Positions 35,897-45,291 of a stretch of 64,000 bases of DNA are shown here, piece by piece. The stretch covers positions 1 to 64,000 of the forward strand of contig NZ_SADB01000018.1 of the NCBI RefSeq assembly GCF_009669305.1. The letters are read 5' to 3'. This stretch comes from Ancylomarina sp. 16SWW S1-10-2 (GTDB taxonomy: Bacteria; Bacteroidota; Bacteroidia; Bacteroidales; Marinifilaceae). Position numbers and translations under genes: made by a program. How positions within the stretch are numbered: the stretch's first letter is position 1; each line of letters starts with the position of its first letter. The notes below the pieces were generated by a model. That model ran no database searches, had not been told where the DNA came from, and worked only from the letters and a program-made list of their open reading frames with translations.

Positions 35897-36679
35897 ATGA
35901 CAGATATTTTAAGACTTAGTTTGGTTCAATCAGAATTGATATGGGGAGATGTGAAATTGAACCTAGAACAATTCACTCAGCAACTTTCTGAATTGAAAGG
36001 CAAGAGTGACCTAATTGTTTTACCCGAAATGTTTACTTCTGGTTTTACGATGTCTGATAAAGATGAAATTTCCAGATATGCTGATATGACAGTTTCTTGG
36101 ATGCAAGAACAAGCTAAATATTTAGGAGCATCTATAATGGGTAGTTTCATTGTTAAAGATGTTGATTCCTTTTATAATCGTATGCACACCGTTTCTCCCA
36201 ATGGTGATATATCGACTTACGATAAACGCCATTTATTCAGAATGGGAGATGAACACAAACATTTTGCAGGAGGTAAAGATAAGGGAATTGTAATCATTGG
36301 AGAATGGCGAATTCGACCTATCGTTTGTTACGATTTAAGGTTTCCTGTGTGGTTACGTAACCAGCAAGATTATGACCTGTTGGTTTGTGTCGCGAATTGG
36401 CCCGAAGCTCGACGGGATGTTTGGAATACTATTTTAAAAGCTAGAGCTATAGATAATCAGACTTATGTTGCGGGTGTTAATCGTGTAGGAAAGGATGGTA
36501 TGAATTTGACCTATGCTGGTGATTCATCCTTGTTTGATGCTAAGGGAAGAGTTCTTGCAAAATGCGAAGATTACAAAAGCAATATATCGACAATGTCTAT
36601 TTCACTTTCTGAATTAAGGAAATTTAGAGACAAGTTCCCTGTTTATTTAGATGCTGATGATTTTGATATAAAGTTGTAA
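35897..36679 (+). CDS. Carbon-nitrogen hydrolase, omega-amidase (YafV/Nit2-like)
   Basis: Probably hydrolyses alpha-ketoglutaramate or alpha-ketosuccinamate in metabolite repair and the methionine salvage transamination branch. 260 residues from the ATG at 35897 (MTDILRLSLVQSE). The nitrilase triad is E44 (LPEMFTSGF), K110 (YDKRHLFRM) and C144 (VCYDLRFP). The short YDKRHLFRMGDEH segment and length match YafV. Co-oriented with and close to the acyltransferase gene. Confidence 0.92.
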   Translation: MTDILRLSLVQSELIWGDVKLNLEQFTQQLSELKGKSDLIVLPEMFTSGFTMSDKDEISRYADMTVSWMQEQAKYLGASIMGSFIVKDVDSFYNRMHTVSPNGDISTYDKRHLFRMGDEHKHFAGGKDKGIVIIGEWRIRPIVCYDLRFPVWLRNQQDYDLLVCVANWPEARRDVWNTILKARAIDNQTYVAGVNRVGKDGMNLTYAGDSSLFDAKGRVLAKCEDYKSNISTMSISLSELRKFRDKFPVYLDADDFDIKL

Positions 36680-36794
36680 GTAAGGTCTAAAAAGTTTATC
36701 AACTCGTGCTACTTCTGGACTTTACCTTAATTTCCACAGATTACGCAAATCATCGCAAATTTTTATTTATTAGAAGGTTCTATTTTCCCCGCTG

Positions 36795-36815
36795 CCACAC
36801 GATTTTATCGTGTGG
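36795..36815. terminator. Hairpin after the omega-amidase gene
   Basis: CCACACGA (36795-36802) pairs with TCGTGTGG (36808-36815) around TTTTA, then TAAAA follows. A plausible but weak terminator about 115 bases after the stop codon. Confidence 0.5.
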
Positions 36816-36904
36816 TAAAACAAAACAATAATGAGTTTCTAGAGTTAAAAGTTTACTATTTCAACCTCTAGGGGCTTAAACTGCGCATTTTAAAGTTCCC
36901 TATA

Positions 36905-36986
36905 GGAACTGGAGCGAAGCGGAACTCGACATAGTCCATTTAGGTGTAGGGAACTGAAGGAGTTTGACAAAATCCATTTATGGGTG
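36905..36986. repeat. Pair of imperfect direct repeats
   Basis: Copy A (36905-36946) and copy B (36949-36986) share GGAACTG, AG, a TYGACA core and TCCATTTA followed by a G-rich end, at about 70 per cent by eye, with a short insertion in A. They fill the spacer between the omega-amidase and B3/B4 genes and look like a dispersed intergenic element. There is no open frame here. Confidence 0.55.
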
Positions 36987-37004
36987 AAAAGTTGTCGGAT
37001 ATTT

Positions 37005-37667
37005 TCAGATGATACACGTTTTAATATCCCCAGCATCAGCAAACTCAGTTAATAAATCCTCAGCAAAATTCATGTTTTTTTCTAATTCAGTTTCACCTTG
37101 GTAAGAGATAATAATCATTAGGAAGTTCTGACATGATAAGTCGATTTGTGTTCGTAATGAGTCAGAAGTCGCACTTCCGAAAGCACCAGTATTATCACGA
37201 AAAAGGGGTAGGTTCTCAATGTTTAATTTTCCACGCCCAATACCTTGGTATTCTTCATCAGTTTTTCCGATACCCATTTTTATAGGACCTACAATTTTGT
37301 CAGCATTATATCCACCTATTGAAAAACCTGATTTAATAGAAACAAGGTTTAAAAGGTCAACCACATTATTAATTTTATAAAGACCTTTCCCGTTTACGAT
37401 TCGTCTCAATAATGATTCTGCAGAAAGACGATATCTATTGGGATCTTTGCCTACTTTACGATATCCATCTTTAGATGTTGCTATTGTTGGTTTGTTTCGA
37501 ATGTCTTCAACGGTCATGTTCTGTTGAATTTCATCGATATGTTGATTAATTACATTCCAAAGCTTATCATTATCTTCTGTAATTGTTACTTGACACTCTA
37601 TTACGCCTAATTTTAGTGAAGGGCATAAGTTTAATAGGTTTTGCTCAATATTTATGGTCTGTTTCAT
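37005..37667 (-). CDS. B3/B4 (PheT-like) domain protein
   Basis: 220 residues made of the B3/B4 domain found in the beta subunit of phenylalanyl-tRNA synthetase, here free-standing: YRLSAESLLRRIVNGKGLYKINNVVDLLNLVSIKSGFSIGGYNADKI is the diagnostic block, followed by GAFGSATSDSLRTQIDLSCQNFLMIIISY. In PheRS this fold hosts the editing site; solitary versions may deacylate mischarged tRNA or free aminoacyl compounds, but this is inference. -7-like TATTTTTG lies at 37694-37687 on the minus strand. Confidence 0.88.
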   Translation of the reverse strand: MKQTINIEQNLLNLCPSLKLGVIECQVTITEDNDKLWNVINQHIDEIQQNMTVEDIRNKPTIATSKDGYRKVGKDPNRYRLSAESLLRRIVNGKGLYKINNVVDLLNLVSIKSGFSIGGYNADKIVGPIKMGIGKTDEEYQGIGRGKLNIENLPLFRDNTGAFGSATSDSLRTQIDLSCQNFLMIIISYQGETELEKNMNFAEDLLTEFADAGDIKTCII

Positions 37668-37780
37668 ATAGAATTTCGTTTGGAATCAAAAATAAGCATT
37701 TCATTGAATTAATTCTTGTATTAAATCGTTCAAATATATAATTGATGTACTTTTGTAAACAGAATTTTTAGAATAAACTT

Positions 37781-38497
37781 ATGGAAAACAGAACCGCGTT
37801 AATTACTGGGGCAGCTAAGCGAATAGGAAAAGAGATAGTTCTTCACTTGGCAAAGAATTCATGGAATTTGGCAATTCACTACAATAGCTCAAAGGAAGAT
37901 GCTATGGCTTTGAGGGATTATTTGAAGGCTATTTATCCTAAACAAGTATTTAAAGTGTTTTGCTGTGATTTATCCTGTAATCCTGAGTCTTTAATTTCAG
38001 AAGTTGAAAAGGAGTTTGGTCATATTGATCTCTTAATTAATAATGCCTCGGTTTATAGTTTAAGTTCAATAAAGAAAACCAGCTTAGATTTGCTTAGTGA
38101 GCAGATGAATATCAATTTTAGAGCTCCTTTTATATTAATGCGCGATTATGCTAATCTCTGTAAAGAAGGACTAATTGTAAATTTCTTAGACACTCGAATT
38201 ACGAAGTTCGTTTCTGATTATGCGGCATACAGTTTATCTAAAGTTGCATTGGCTCATTTAACGCAAATGGGAGCCTTGGAATTCGGTCCAAACATACGCG
38301 TAAATGGAATCGCTCCGGGTTCAATTATTGCTCCATTGGGAGAAGATAGTTCGTATCTAGAAATAAAAGCTGCTAATACACCTATGAAAGTCACAGGTGG
38401 TATGCAAGCTATTTTAAAATCAATGGATTATATTATAGATAATAATAATTTAACTGGGCAGATTTTATACTGCGACGGAGGAGAGCAGCTTATATAG
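37781..38497 (+). CDS. SDR oxidoreductase, pteridine reductase-like (FolM/PTR1)
   Basis: 238 residues, classical SDR length. Cofactor motif TGAAKRIG (9-16) has the Arg typical of NADPH-preferring PTR1/FolM enzymes (TGxxxRxG). NNAS lies at 87-90. The catalytic Y150 and K154 (YSLSK) are present, while the usual Ser 13 residues before the Tyr is D137 (NFLDTR). The same Asp-Tyr-Lys set with the same spacing is the PTR1 catalytic set, so reduction of dihydropteridines or folates is the likely role. The 3' end overlaps the convergent NUDIX gene by eight bases. A TACTTTTG element (37748-37755) stands before it. Confidence 0.85.
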   Translation: MENRTALITGAAKRIGKEIVLHLAKNSWNLAIHYNSSKEDAMALRDYLKAIYPKQVFKVFCCDLSCNPESLISEVEKEFGHIDLLINNASVYSLSSIKKTSLDLLSEQMNINFRAPFILMRDYANLCKEGLIVNFLDTRITKFVSDYAAYSLSKVALAHLTQMGALEFGPNIRVNGIAPGSIIAPLGEDSSYLEIKAANTPMKVTGGMQAILKSMDYIIDNNNLTGQILYCDGGEQLI

Positions 38498-38915
38498 TCT
38501 GGTGTTCGCCGCTTAAGTTGGAATGATCAATTAGTTTATGAACAATTGGTAGATCTGCTTCAGCCCAATCGAGCTCGAGCATTGCGTTACAAGAAAGCCA
38601 TTTTATATTCTTATGAACTAGAAGTTGAAAATCGCCATGGATGTAATTAATGAAGTAAGCTTTAAGGTTTATTATTTTATCTCCATAGTCGTGTGTGTTC
38701 TCACATAGGAAATCACCACAGCTAGCTTTTATATTGAATTCTTCGTGGAGTTCTCGTTCTAAACTGAACTCTGGTGTTTCTCCAATCTCAGTTTTTCCAC
38801 CGGGAAATTCCCATTTACCACCCTGATCGCCAAAGTCGTTTCTTTGTGCACACAAAAAGCGATTATCCTTTCGAATAATCGCCGCTGTTACTTGTATAAT
38901 TTTTTTATTAGTCAT
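38490..38915 (-). CDS. NUDIX hydrolase, MutT/NudG-like
   Basis: 141 residues. The full Nudix box GX5EX7REUXEEXGU is present at about 39-61 (GGKTEIGETPEFSLERELHEEFNI). WEFPGGKTEIGE and the N-terminal VTAAIIRKDNRFLCAQRN match the (deoxy)nucleoside triphosphate pyrophosphohydrolases MutT and NudG, which clean oxidised or modified nucleotides. Its end overlaps the convergent SDR gene by eight bases. It is 16 bases downstream of the DUF819 gene and probably shares its transcript. Confidence 0.9.
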   Translation of the reverse strand: MTNKKIIQVTAAIIRKDNRFLCAQRNDFGDQGGKWEFPGGKTEIGETPEFSLERELHEEFNIKASCGDFLCENTHDYGDKIINLKAYFINYIHGDFQLLVHKNIKWLSCNAMLELDWAEADLPIVHKLIDHSNLSGEHQTI

Positions 38916-38931
38916 TTACTGTTGCGTATTT

Positions 38932-40101
38932 TTAACTTAGAAAGACTGCAATAGATACACCAATAAATGTTCCTATAATATAGCCTAATATTCCCACTAA
39001 AATTCCTGGAGTCACCAATTTCTTTTGTCCCATAGATGCTGCCATAGGTGCGGCAACGGATGGTCCCATTATATTAGCAGCAGATGAAATAACGACTTCA
39101 TATACATCGAGTTTGAATAGTTTTGCTAGTGCCAACATAAAAACGAAGTGAAAAATCATGATAACTAAGTAGAAACCAAGAACTGCAGGTCCAATTGTAA
39201 ATATTTGATGAACATTGGTAGCTGCTCCAATCACGGCAAGGAAGATATACATCATCCATAAACCGATTGAAAAGGCTGTATTTTCTAGTGGTTTTAAATG
39301 TTTTGGGAAAAAGTTAGCAGCCAATACAGCTAATACAGTTATTAGGAGAATGCTTAGGTTTAATTCTGTATGAATTAAGTTTTGCAAATATGGAGCCAAG
39401 AAGTTTCCTGTTCCTGCAATTAGAACTGCAACAAACACAGTTACAGCAATGCGTTCTATTGTGATAGGATAATCTTCTTTTTTATCTTGATGTGGATCTT
39501 CAATTTGATTTTCCTTTTTAGGTTTCACGAAAAATCGAGCCAAAAACATTAAGGATGGAGTTAAGAACAAGAAGAGCGTGTAAAGGTTCGAAACCAAATT
39601 GTCTACGGCAATGGTAGCTGTAAATAGAGGGTTTGTACTGAAATTTAAAATCTCTGCTGAAGCAATAAAATTGACACTACCACCAATTAAAGTTGCGGCA
39701 ATTACACCAGCCGTATTTCCTGAATTATCACCTAAATCGATTAATGAATAAGCGAGAAAACAGCCTAAAACAATTCCGATGGCTCCAATAATGTAAGCTA
39801 GGAGTAGTTTACCGCTTTCTTTTACAATCTTTAGTATGTTAGAACTAAATAAAAGCATAGGAATTGAAATTGGAATAAAATAGGTGAAAACCATATCATA
39901 AACCTCAACTTTTATGTTTGGGTTTGAAGCTACAGGAAGAACTCCCAGCATAGCTAATATGGACATGGATATCATGGTAACAAGAATACCTGATAATTTT
40001 CCAAACCATTTTTTGTGTTCAGAATAGATACCAAAAGCTGCAGCTCCTGCTACAATAAAAAAGAGAATAAAGTGACTGTCAGGGGAAATAAATGATTCCA
40101 T
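38932..40101 (-). CDS. DUF819 family integral membrane protein
   Basis: 389 residues and about ten membrane helices in two similar halves, with a charged cytoplasmic loop around residues 190-212 (KPKKENQIEDPHQDKKED). The blocks GGSVNFIASAEIL and SSAANIMGPSVAAPMAASMGQKKLVTPGILVGILGYIIGTFIGV are characteristic; the paired Gly/Asn-rich re-entrant stretches suggest a transporter fold. No substrate is known to me. Followed closely by the NUDIX gene. Confidence 0.88.
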   Translation of the reverse strand: MESFISPDSHFILFFIVAGAAAFGIYSEHKKWFGKLSGILVTMISMSILAMLGVLPVASNPNIKVEVYDMVFTYFIPISIPMLLFSSNILKIVKESGKLLLAYIIGAIGIVLGCFLAYSLIDLGDNSGNTAGVIAATLIGGSVNFIASAEILNFSTNPLFTATIAVDNLVSNLYTLFLFLTPSLMFLARFFVKPKKENQIEDPHQDKKEDYPITIERIAVTVFVAVLIAGTGNFLAPYLQNLIHTELNLSILLITVLAVLAANFFPKHLKPLENTAFSIGLWMMYIFLAVIGAATNVHQIFTIGPAVLGFYLVIMIFHFVFMLALAKLFKLDVYEVVISSAANIMGPSVAAPMAASMGQKKLVTPGILVGILGYIIGTFIGVSIAVFLS

Positions 40102-40238
40102 AGAATGTGTTTAAAAATTGAGCCGCAATTTAGTTATTTTGTATCTTAAAAGGGAATGAAATACTATTTTTGTAAAATAGATTGGCGCATTTGGTAATGT
40201 ACCAATAGTTTGTTGTTATTAAATAGAGAGTTTGATTG

Positions 40239-41279
40239 CTACTTTTTTCCAAACAAATGATGGAATAAGCCTTTCATTAAATCAGAAAAAGGTAGTGGTT
40301 TAATTCCCAAAGCGATATTCGCTCTACTAATTTGATACACCAAATTCATGTGTTTAATCACTTCTTTATATGCCTTAAACAGGGAATAGTCTGGATCGTA
40401 AATATGAGCAGGCTCGGAGTTTGTTCCATTAATTTCTAATATTTTGATATGCTTACCTTCATATAAATCTGGAATACGACTAACTTTGATATCAAAACGA
40501 CCATAATAGAAACCTTCTAATGGCTCAGATATTTTTCTAAAAACCTCAACCAGCTTTTCGTTAATGAGATGTGTCCCATCTAAAAATTTAGTGCCTCTAT
40601 TGTGATTACCTATAGGCTCAACTTTAAGTGTTATGCCATCTGGAATAATAATACTCCATCTATTAGGATAGCGTTGTTTAAAATATTTTAAACGTGATTT
40701 GGCTCTGAAATTTTTAGATAATAGCTCACTAAAACTATCTCGACCATTACCCGTAACACTAAGAAATTCCTTTATGACAAGGGAGCTAATACCATCTTTT
40801 TTACTATTAGGGAATCGGTAATAGAAAACACCTAATTCTATTGGATGAGCAATGAATTCTTGAATGATAAGATCTTCGACTATAATTTTTAGATAATTAT
40901 CTAAATCAATTTTATTGTCGATTTTTTCAACGCCACGACCTCGTTCGCCGACATTCGGCTTTGCTATAATAGGAAATGTAATATCATTCTCAGTCATGAG
41001 CTTTATTATGTTCTCACTAGATGTTTCTTTTGCAACAAAAAAACCTTTGGTCTGATATTTCGAGTCAAGTAATTTGAGAAATTTAGTTTTATCAGTACCA
41101 TAGGCACCTCCAAATTCCATTTCAGGATTTGTAGCTGTAAAATAGGCAAATGATTTGCTCTTTATGGACAGCACGACGCCGTATAAAAACATAGGGGCAT
41201 AAAAGAACCAGGTTGGCCAAAATTCAAAATTGGTTAATTTGATTATAAATTGGGGATAGTTTCTTCTCTTTCTAGGCAT
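40239..41279 (-). CDS. ATP-grasp domain protein, D-Ala-D-Ala ligase-like
   Basis: 346 residues. One hydrophobic stretch near the N-terminus (about 18-38, FWPTWFFYAPMFLYGVVL) suggests membrane association. The ATP-grasp core follows: PIIAKPNVGERGRGVEKI (nucleotide-binding Lys and glycine loop), IIQEFIAHPIELGVFYYRFP, then GFYYGRFDIKV and ILEINGTNSEPAHIYDP with metal-binding Asp, Glu and Asn. So it should join a carboxylate to an amine, thiol or alcohol using ATP; substrate is unknown. The PAHIYDPDYSLF block is also seen in other ATP-grasp proteins of unknown role. Monocistronic. Confidence 0.8.
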   Translation of the reverse strand: MPRKRRNYPQFIIKLTNFEFWPTWFFYAPMFLYGVVLSIKSKSFAYFTATNPEMEFGGAYGTDKTKFLKLLDSKYQTKGFFVAKETSSENIIKLMTENDITFPIIAKPNVGERGRGVEKIDNKIDLDNYLKIIVEDLIIQEFIAHPIELGVFYYRFPNSKKDGISSLVIKEFLSVTGNGRDSFSELLSKNFRAKSRLKYFKQRYPNRWSIIIPDGITLKVEPIGNHNRGTKFLDGTHLINEKLVEVFRKISEPLEGFYYGRFDIKVSRIPDLYEGKHIKILEINGTNSEPAHIYDPDYSLFKAYKEVIKHMNLVYQISRANIALGIKPLPFSDLMKGLFHHLFGKK

Positions 41280-41447
41280 AAACTTGGTTTAGTTACTTAA
41301 ATATAGAATAAATATTAATCCAACAGTTAAGGGATAATAGAAAAGATAAGAAAATCATAAATTAAGATAATTGTGGCTATTCATGATTTGAGAATTATTA
41401 AATACCATTAGTTTTTAATATCTTGTTTTGTAAACGAAACCAAGTCT

Positions 41448-41948
41448 ATGCAAATTATTAATGCTTCAAAAGAAATATGCAATCAGCTATTTCAACTATG
41501 TAATAAATTAGAAGATAAGGAATATGCCCATTGTTCTTCTCTTTTGTTGGGTGGTTCTATTGGTAAACATATACGTCATATTATAGAGTTTTATAGTATA
41601 TTAAGAGAAGGTTCTGAAATTGGAGAAATCAATTATGATACGCGTGCAAGGTGTAATCAAATTGAAAATGAAACTGAGTTCGCAAAATTAAAAATAAGTT
41701 CAATTCTAATATGGTTAGAAGAATTGAAAGAGAATAAAAAATTGAGTTTGTATTTGTGTTTTGATCAGGAAAAAGGTAAAGTAAATCAAGTCGAATCAAA
41801 TTTATTGCGCGAGTTGGCATACAATATGGAACATGCAATTCATCATATGGCATTGATTCGTATAGCTATCGATCAGCAATTTCCTCATGTAAATATGGAT
41901 TCTAATTTTGGTTTAGCTTATTCTACAATCCGTTATAATAAAGCCTAA
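41448..41948 (+). CDS. DinB-like metal-binding helical protein
   Basis: 166 residues, four-helix bundle pattern. Histidines that could hold a metal occur in the DinB arrangement: SIGKHIRHIIEFY (H50, H53 region) and MEHAIHHMALIRIA (around 128-133). Its stop codon overlaps the start of the NRDE gene (TAATG), so the two are translated together. DinB relatives act as thiol-dependent transferases or detoxifiers, but the substrate is unknown. Confidence 0.75.
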   Translation: MQIINASKEICNQLFQLCNKLEDKEYAHCSSLLLGGSIGKHIRHIIEFYSILREGSEIGEINYDTRARCNQIENETEFAKLKISSILIWLEELKENKKLSLYLCFDQEKGKVNQVESNLLRELAYNMEHAIHHMALIRIAIDQQFPHVNMDSNFGLAYSTIRYNKA

Positions 41949-42652
41949 TGTGCACTTTAAGTTTCATACCCGTTTCAGATAATGATTTCATTTTTACGAT
42001 GAATAGAGATGAGGATCCCAATAGAATAGCTTTAGAGCCTCAAAAATATGTTCATAATGGTCTCGAATTATATTATCCCAGAGATTCTAAAGCGAATGGA
42101 AGTTGGATTATTAGTAATGGCATAAATACAAGCCTATGTTTGCTTAATGGTGCTTTTAAAAAGCATAAACGACGATCTGATTATAGACAGAGTAGGGGAC
42201 TCATGTTGCTAGAATTTTTTGAATACTCAAATCCTACTGATTTTATAGATAATTATCAGTTTGAAGGGATGGAGGCTTTTACACTTGTTATTGTACAGGG
42301 TGGTTCTAAGATATGTTTATGGCAGCTCGTTTGGGATGAGCAGAATTTACACGTAAAAAAATTACCTGCAAGTAAATCTTACATTTGGTCATCAGCAACT
42401 TTGTATTCCGATTCAATGAAATATGAGAGAGAACAATGGTTTCGGGATTGGTTAAGAAATGAAAAAGAAATAAATCAAGCTTCAAGTCTAAATTTTCATA
42501 AAACAGGAGGAAAAGGTAATCTTGAGTATGGTTTATTAATGAATAGAAAAAACAGAGTAAGAACGCTTAGCATAACTCAAATAAGTGGCAATGGGAATGT
42601 TCATAAGATGACATACCATAATTTGTTAGATGAAGATAAGCAAATTCGTTAA
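41948..42652 (+). CDS. NRDE/TANGO2 family protein
   Basis: 234 residues. Starts MCTLSFIP and carries FTMNRDEDPNR, the N-R-D-E block that names the family, with C2 as possible N-terminal nucleophile, as in Ntn hydrolases with this opening. Relatives are linked to haem handling and Golgi/mitochondrial upkeep in animals; a bacterial role is not established. Translationally coupled to the DinB-like gene (start overlaps its stop by one base). Confidence 0.9.
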   Translation: MCTLSFIPVSDNDFIFTMNRDEDPNRIALEPQKYVHNGLELYYPRDSKANGSWIISNGINTSLCLLNGAFKKHKRRSDYRQSRGLMLLEFFEYSNPTDFIDNYQFEGMEAFTLVIVQGGSKICLWQLVWDEQNLHVKKLPASKSYIWSSATLYSDSMKYEREQWFRDWLRNEKEINQASSLNFHKTGGKGNLEYGLLMNRKNRVRTLSITQISGNGNVHKMTYHNLLDEDKQIR

Positions 42653-42682
42653 ATCGCATAAATGACTCATTACTTGTTAAAA

Positions 42683-42712
42683 AAAGGCTACCGAAATATA
42701 TCGATAGCCTTT
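42683..42712. terminator. Two-way terminator between the NRDE gene and pckA
   Basis: AAAGGCTA with inner CGA pairs with TCG and TAGCCTTT around a short A/T loop. A run on the left and T-rich sequence on the right. Confidence 0.8.
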
Positions 42713-42748
42713 ATAGGTTTAAAAAATAATGAAATGAATTAATGTGTT

Positions 42749-44407
42749 TTATTTACCAGGACATTGTGCAATAACCTTAGCACTAATATTCTGTTTGCCA
42801 TAAGCTTTGTCAAAATTCTCTGTGAATTTTTCAGCTAATTTTTCAGCAGTTACTTTATACGCTTTTTTATCTTCCCATGTGTTAATAGGAATCAACATCT
42901 CAGTAGGAACGTTGGGACAAGTTACAGGAATATTCACGTGGAATAATTTATCTTCAACAAATTCTACTTTGTCAAGTTCACCATCGAGAGCAGCATCAAC
43001 CATGGCTCTAGTGTATTTTAATTTAATACGCGATCCTGTTCCATAAGAGCCTCCGCTCCAGCCTGTATTAATTAGGAATACATTAGTGTTGTGTTTATCC
43101 ATTTTATCACCTAGCATGTGAGCATAGATATTTGGATTACAAGGCATAAATGGCTGACCAAAGAAACGAGAGAATGTTGCTTGTGGTTCAGTGACTCCGG
43201 TTTCTGTACCAGCTAATTTGGATGTGTATCCCATCAAGAACCAAAGCATAGCTTGTTCCTTACTTAATTTAGACACTGGAGGCAATACTCCATAAGCATC
43301 GGCAGTAAGGAAAAGAATTGTTTTTGGATGATTAGCTGTTGATTCTGGTTTGATATTAGACAAGAATCTAAGAGGGTATGATGCACGTGAGTTTGGTGTA
43401 TATCTCGTATCGAAGAAATCGATTTTCCCATTAGGATAAATCATTGCATTCTCAAGAATAGCACCATGTTTCTTGTAGTCAGCATTGTGCATGACAGCAT
43501 CCCAAATTTCTGGTTCGTTTTCGCGCTCCATGTCAACCATTTTAGCATAACAACCATTTTCAAAGTTGAAAATACCTTTATTGCTCCATCCATGTTCATC
43601 GTCACCTAAAAGTGCACGATGAGGATCTGCTGAAAGGGTTGTTTTACCAGTACCCGAAAGACCTAATAATAAAGCAGAGTCTTTTCTTTTTCCTTCATTG
43701 GCAGAACTGTGTAATGGTAATACACCGTGAAAAGGAAGCAAATAATTCATTGCAGTAAACATCATTTTTTTTATGCTACCTTGATACTGTGAACCGAATA
43801 TAATACCAATTTTTTTATCCATATCAGTAACAACGCAAAGTCCTGATGTCTCTCCGTTTGGCAGTTTTCGTAATAAACCTTTATAACGATCTGTATCGAG
43901 GTCGTCATTGGGAAATGCAATGAGTTGGAATTCTTGGTCAGCAAAAACAGAGTTTTTAATATCTTTAGGAATTGGTCTAAACATATTATCAACGAAAACT
44001 TGGCTTAATGCATCGTCAGAAATTGTTCTAACAGGCAATGCATAATGTGAGTCAGCACCAATTACACGAGTTGTTGTGAATATAGTTTTTTTGCTTTTGA
44101 TTGTTTTTAAAGCATCTTCGAAAATAAGTTCAAAAGTTTTCGGATCGAGTCCAATATTGTTAGGTGATGTCCAATCAATATTGGATTCACTTTCAGGATT
44201 TTTAACAATATATGTGTCTTTAGGACTACGTCCTGTTGAATTACAGGGTGTCCATGTTGCAAGGGCTCCATTGGGGGTTACAATTGCTTCATTTTTTTCA
44301 ACGGCTTTTGTAATTAATTCTTCTCTAGAAAGATTTTCTTTAACATCTTGATGTGTTTCTAAAACACTTTTAAGTTTTTCAATAGTGCAAATTTCAGTTG
44401 TACTCAT
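42749..44407 (-). CDS. pckA: Phosphoenolpyruvate carboxykinase (ATP)
   Basis: Converts oxaloacetate and ATP to PEP and CO2 (gluconeogenesis), or works in reverse in anaerobes that fix CO2 to make succinate. 552 residues. The P-loop GLSGTGKTT lies at 249-257, the metal-binding DD at 269-270 (LLGDDEHGW), TRVIGADSHYALPVR near 113-127 and the Arg-rich SRASYPLRF near 350. A perfect -7 element (TAGATTTG, 44441-44434 on the minus strand) stands 27 bases upstream without a clear -33 partner. Confidence 0.97.
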   Translation of the reverse strand: MSTTEICTIEKLKSVLETHQDVKENLSREELITKAVEKNEAIVTPNGALATWTPCNSTGRSPKDTYIVKNPESESNIDWTSPNNIGLDPKTFELIFEDALKTIKSKKTIFTTTRVIGADSHYALPVRTISDDALSQVFVDNMFRPIPKDIKNSVFADQEFQLIAFPNDDLDTDRYKGLLRKLPNGETSGLCVVTDMDKKIGIIFGSQYQGSIKKMMFTAMNYLLPFHGVLPLHSSANEGKRKDSALLLGLSGTGKTTLSADPHRALLGDDEHGWSNKGIFNFENGCYAKMVDMERENEPEIWDAVMHNADYKKHGAILENAMIYPNGKIDFFDTRYTPNSRASYPLRFLSNIKPESTANHPKTILFLTADAYGVLPPVSKLSKEQAMLWFLMGYTSKLAGTETGVTEPQATFSRFFGQPFMPCNPNIYAHMLGDKMDKHNTNVFLINTGWSGGSYGTGSRIKLKYTRAMVDAALDGELDKVEFVEDKLFHVNIPVTCPNVPTEMLIPINTWEDKKAYKVTAEKLAEKFTENFDKAYGKQNISAKVIAQCPGK

Positions 44408-44515
44408 TATACTATTTTTAAAGTTCGTTACTTCAAATCTATAGTGAGATCTTTAATTATCCTAATAAGTAAATCTATTTTTTTTCAATTTATTTATTAT
44501 TAACAGTATTTAGAT

Positions 44516-44544
44516 AATTTACGGAGGAGGAAAAGTCGTAAATT
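44516..44544. repeat. Inverted repeat AATTTACG / CGTAAATT
   Basis: Two perfect eight-base arms (44516-44523, 44537-44544) around GAGGAGGAAAAGT. It lies between two leftward genes, about 110 bases upstream of pckA. It could be the end of the DUF6155 transcript or an operator for pckA. Confidence 0.4.
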
Positions 44545-44650
44545 ATTTCTGCTGATACGGATATGCTTTGTTTGTGTTTTGAACATTGAATATTATTTCG
44601 AGATAATTTTTCCAAGAATAGGTTGAAAAATAATTTGAATACAAGTGAGT

Positions 44651-45181
44651 TTAAATTTGAGATTGGCTTTCAACTATTCTGCTAAAAGATTTATCAAATA
44701 ACGCCCTATTAAACCAATTTTGATCTGAGCTTTCGTTTACAATTTTTTCTATTCGAATCTTATATTCTTTAAAAAGGCAATTGTCAGAAATGTAGTTAAT
44801 GGCTTCGTCAAATGATTTTAACATGCTTCTACAGAAAGAATCGAGTAGGTTTACCTTTTCTGCAGAATAGCTTTGTGCTATTTCAACATTAAAAAGCATA
44901 ATATCTGCTATTAAGGCAGGTTCAACACCTAAACGTTTAAAATGACGAATATAGTTCTGTGCAACAGACCGTCTACATTTTGCTTTTCTTCTGGTCTGTG
45001 GAAAGTATTCTTTTGAAATTTTGAATTTACATTCTTCAATCAGTTTATTTTCTTTAGGATTAAAAGCAAAATCATAATATTCTTTTACCTCCTTAAATCG
45101 TGTGTACAGATCTACAATCTGCTCTTGGAGTTGTTCTTTATTAAGGTCGTGTAGGTATAGTTTTAAATCACGTTTACTCAT
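44651..45181 (-). CDS. DUF6155-like protein
   Basis: 176 residues, soluble and helical, basic in the middle (QTRRKAKCRRSVAQNYIRHFKRLGVEP). The opening SKRDLKLYLHDLNKEQLQEQIVDLYTRFKEVKEYYDFAFNPKENKL matches my memory of the DUF6155 family of Bacteroidota and Firmicutes; no function is known. It reads left, towards pckA, and is divergent from the next hypothetical gene. Confidence 0.65.
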   Translation of the reverse strand: MSKRDLKLYLHDLNKEQLQEQIVDLYTRFKEVKEYYDFAFNPKENKLIEECKFKISKEYFPQTRRKAKCRRSVAQNYIRHFKRLGVEPALIADIMLFNVEIAQSYSAEKVNLLDSFCRSMLKSFDEAINYISDNCLFKEYKIRIEKIVNESSDQNWFNRALFDKSFSRIVESQSQI

Positions 45182-45291
45182 CGAAATGTTGTTTTAGCCA
45201 ATTGGCATATAGATTTTATCTCTAAACAATTGTTTATTGATCGCTTAAAAATAAGTATTATTGTATTAAGTAATATTAAGATGTATAATTA

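Noticed and set aside
38490-38497. Possible frameshift at the SDR/NUDIX junction
   Set aside because: Both proteins are complete with normal ends; an eight-base convergent overlap is enough to explain the sequence.
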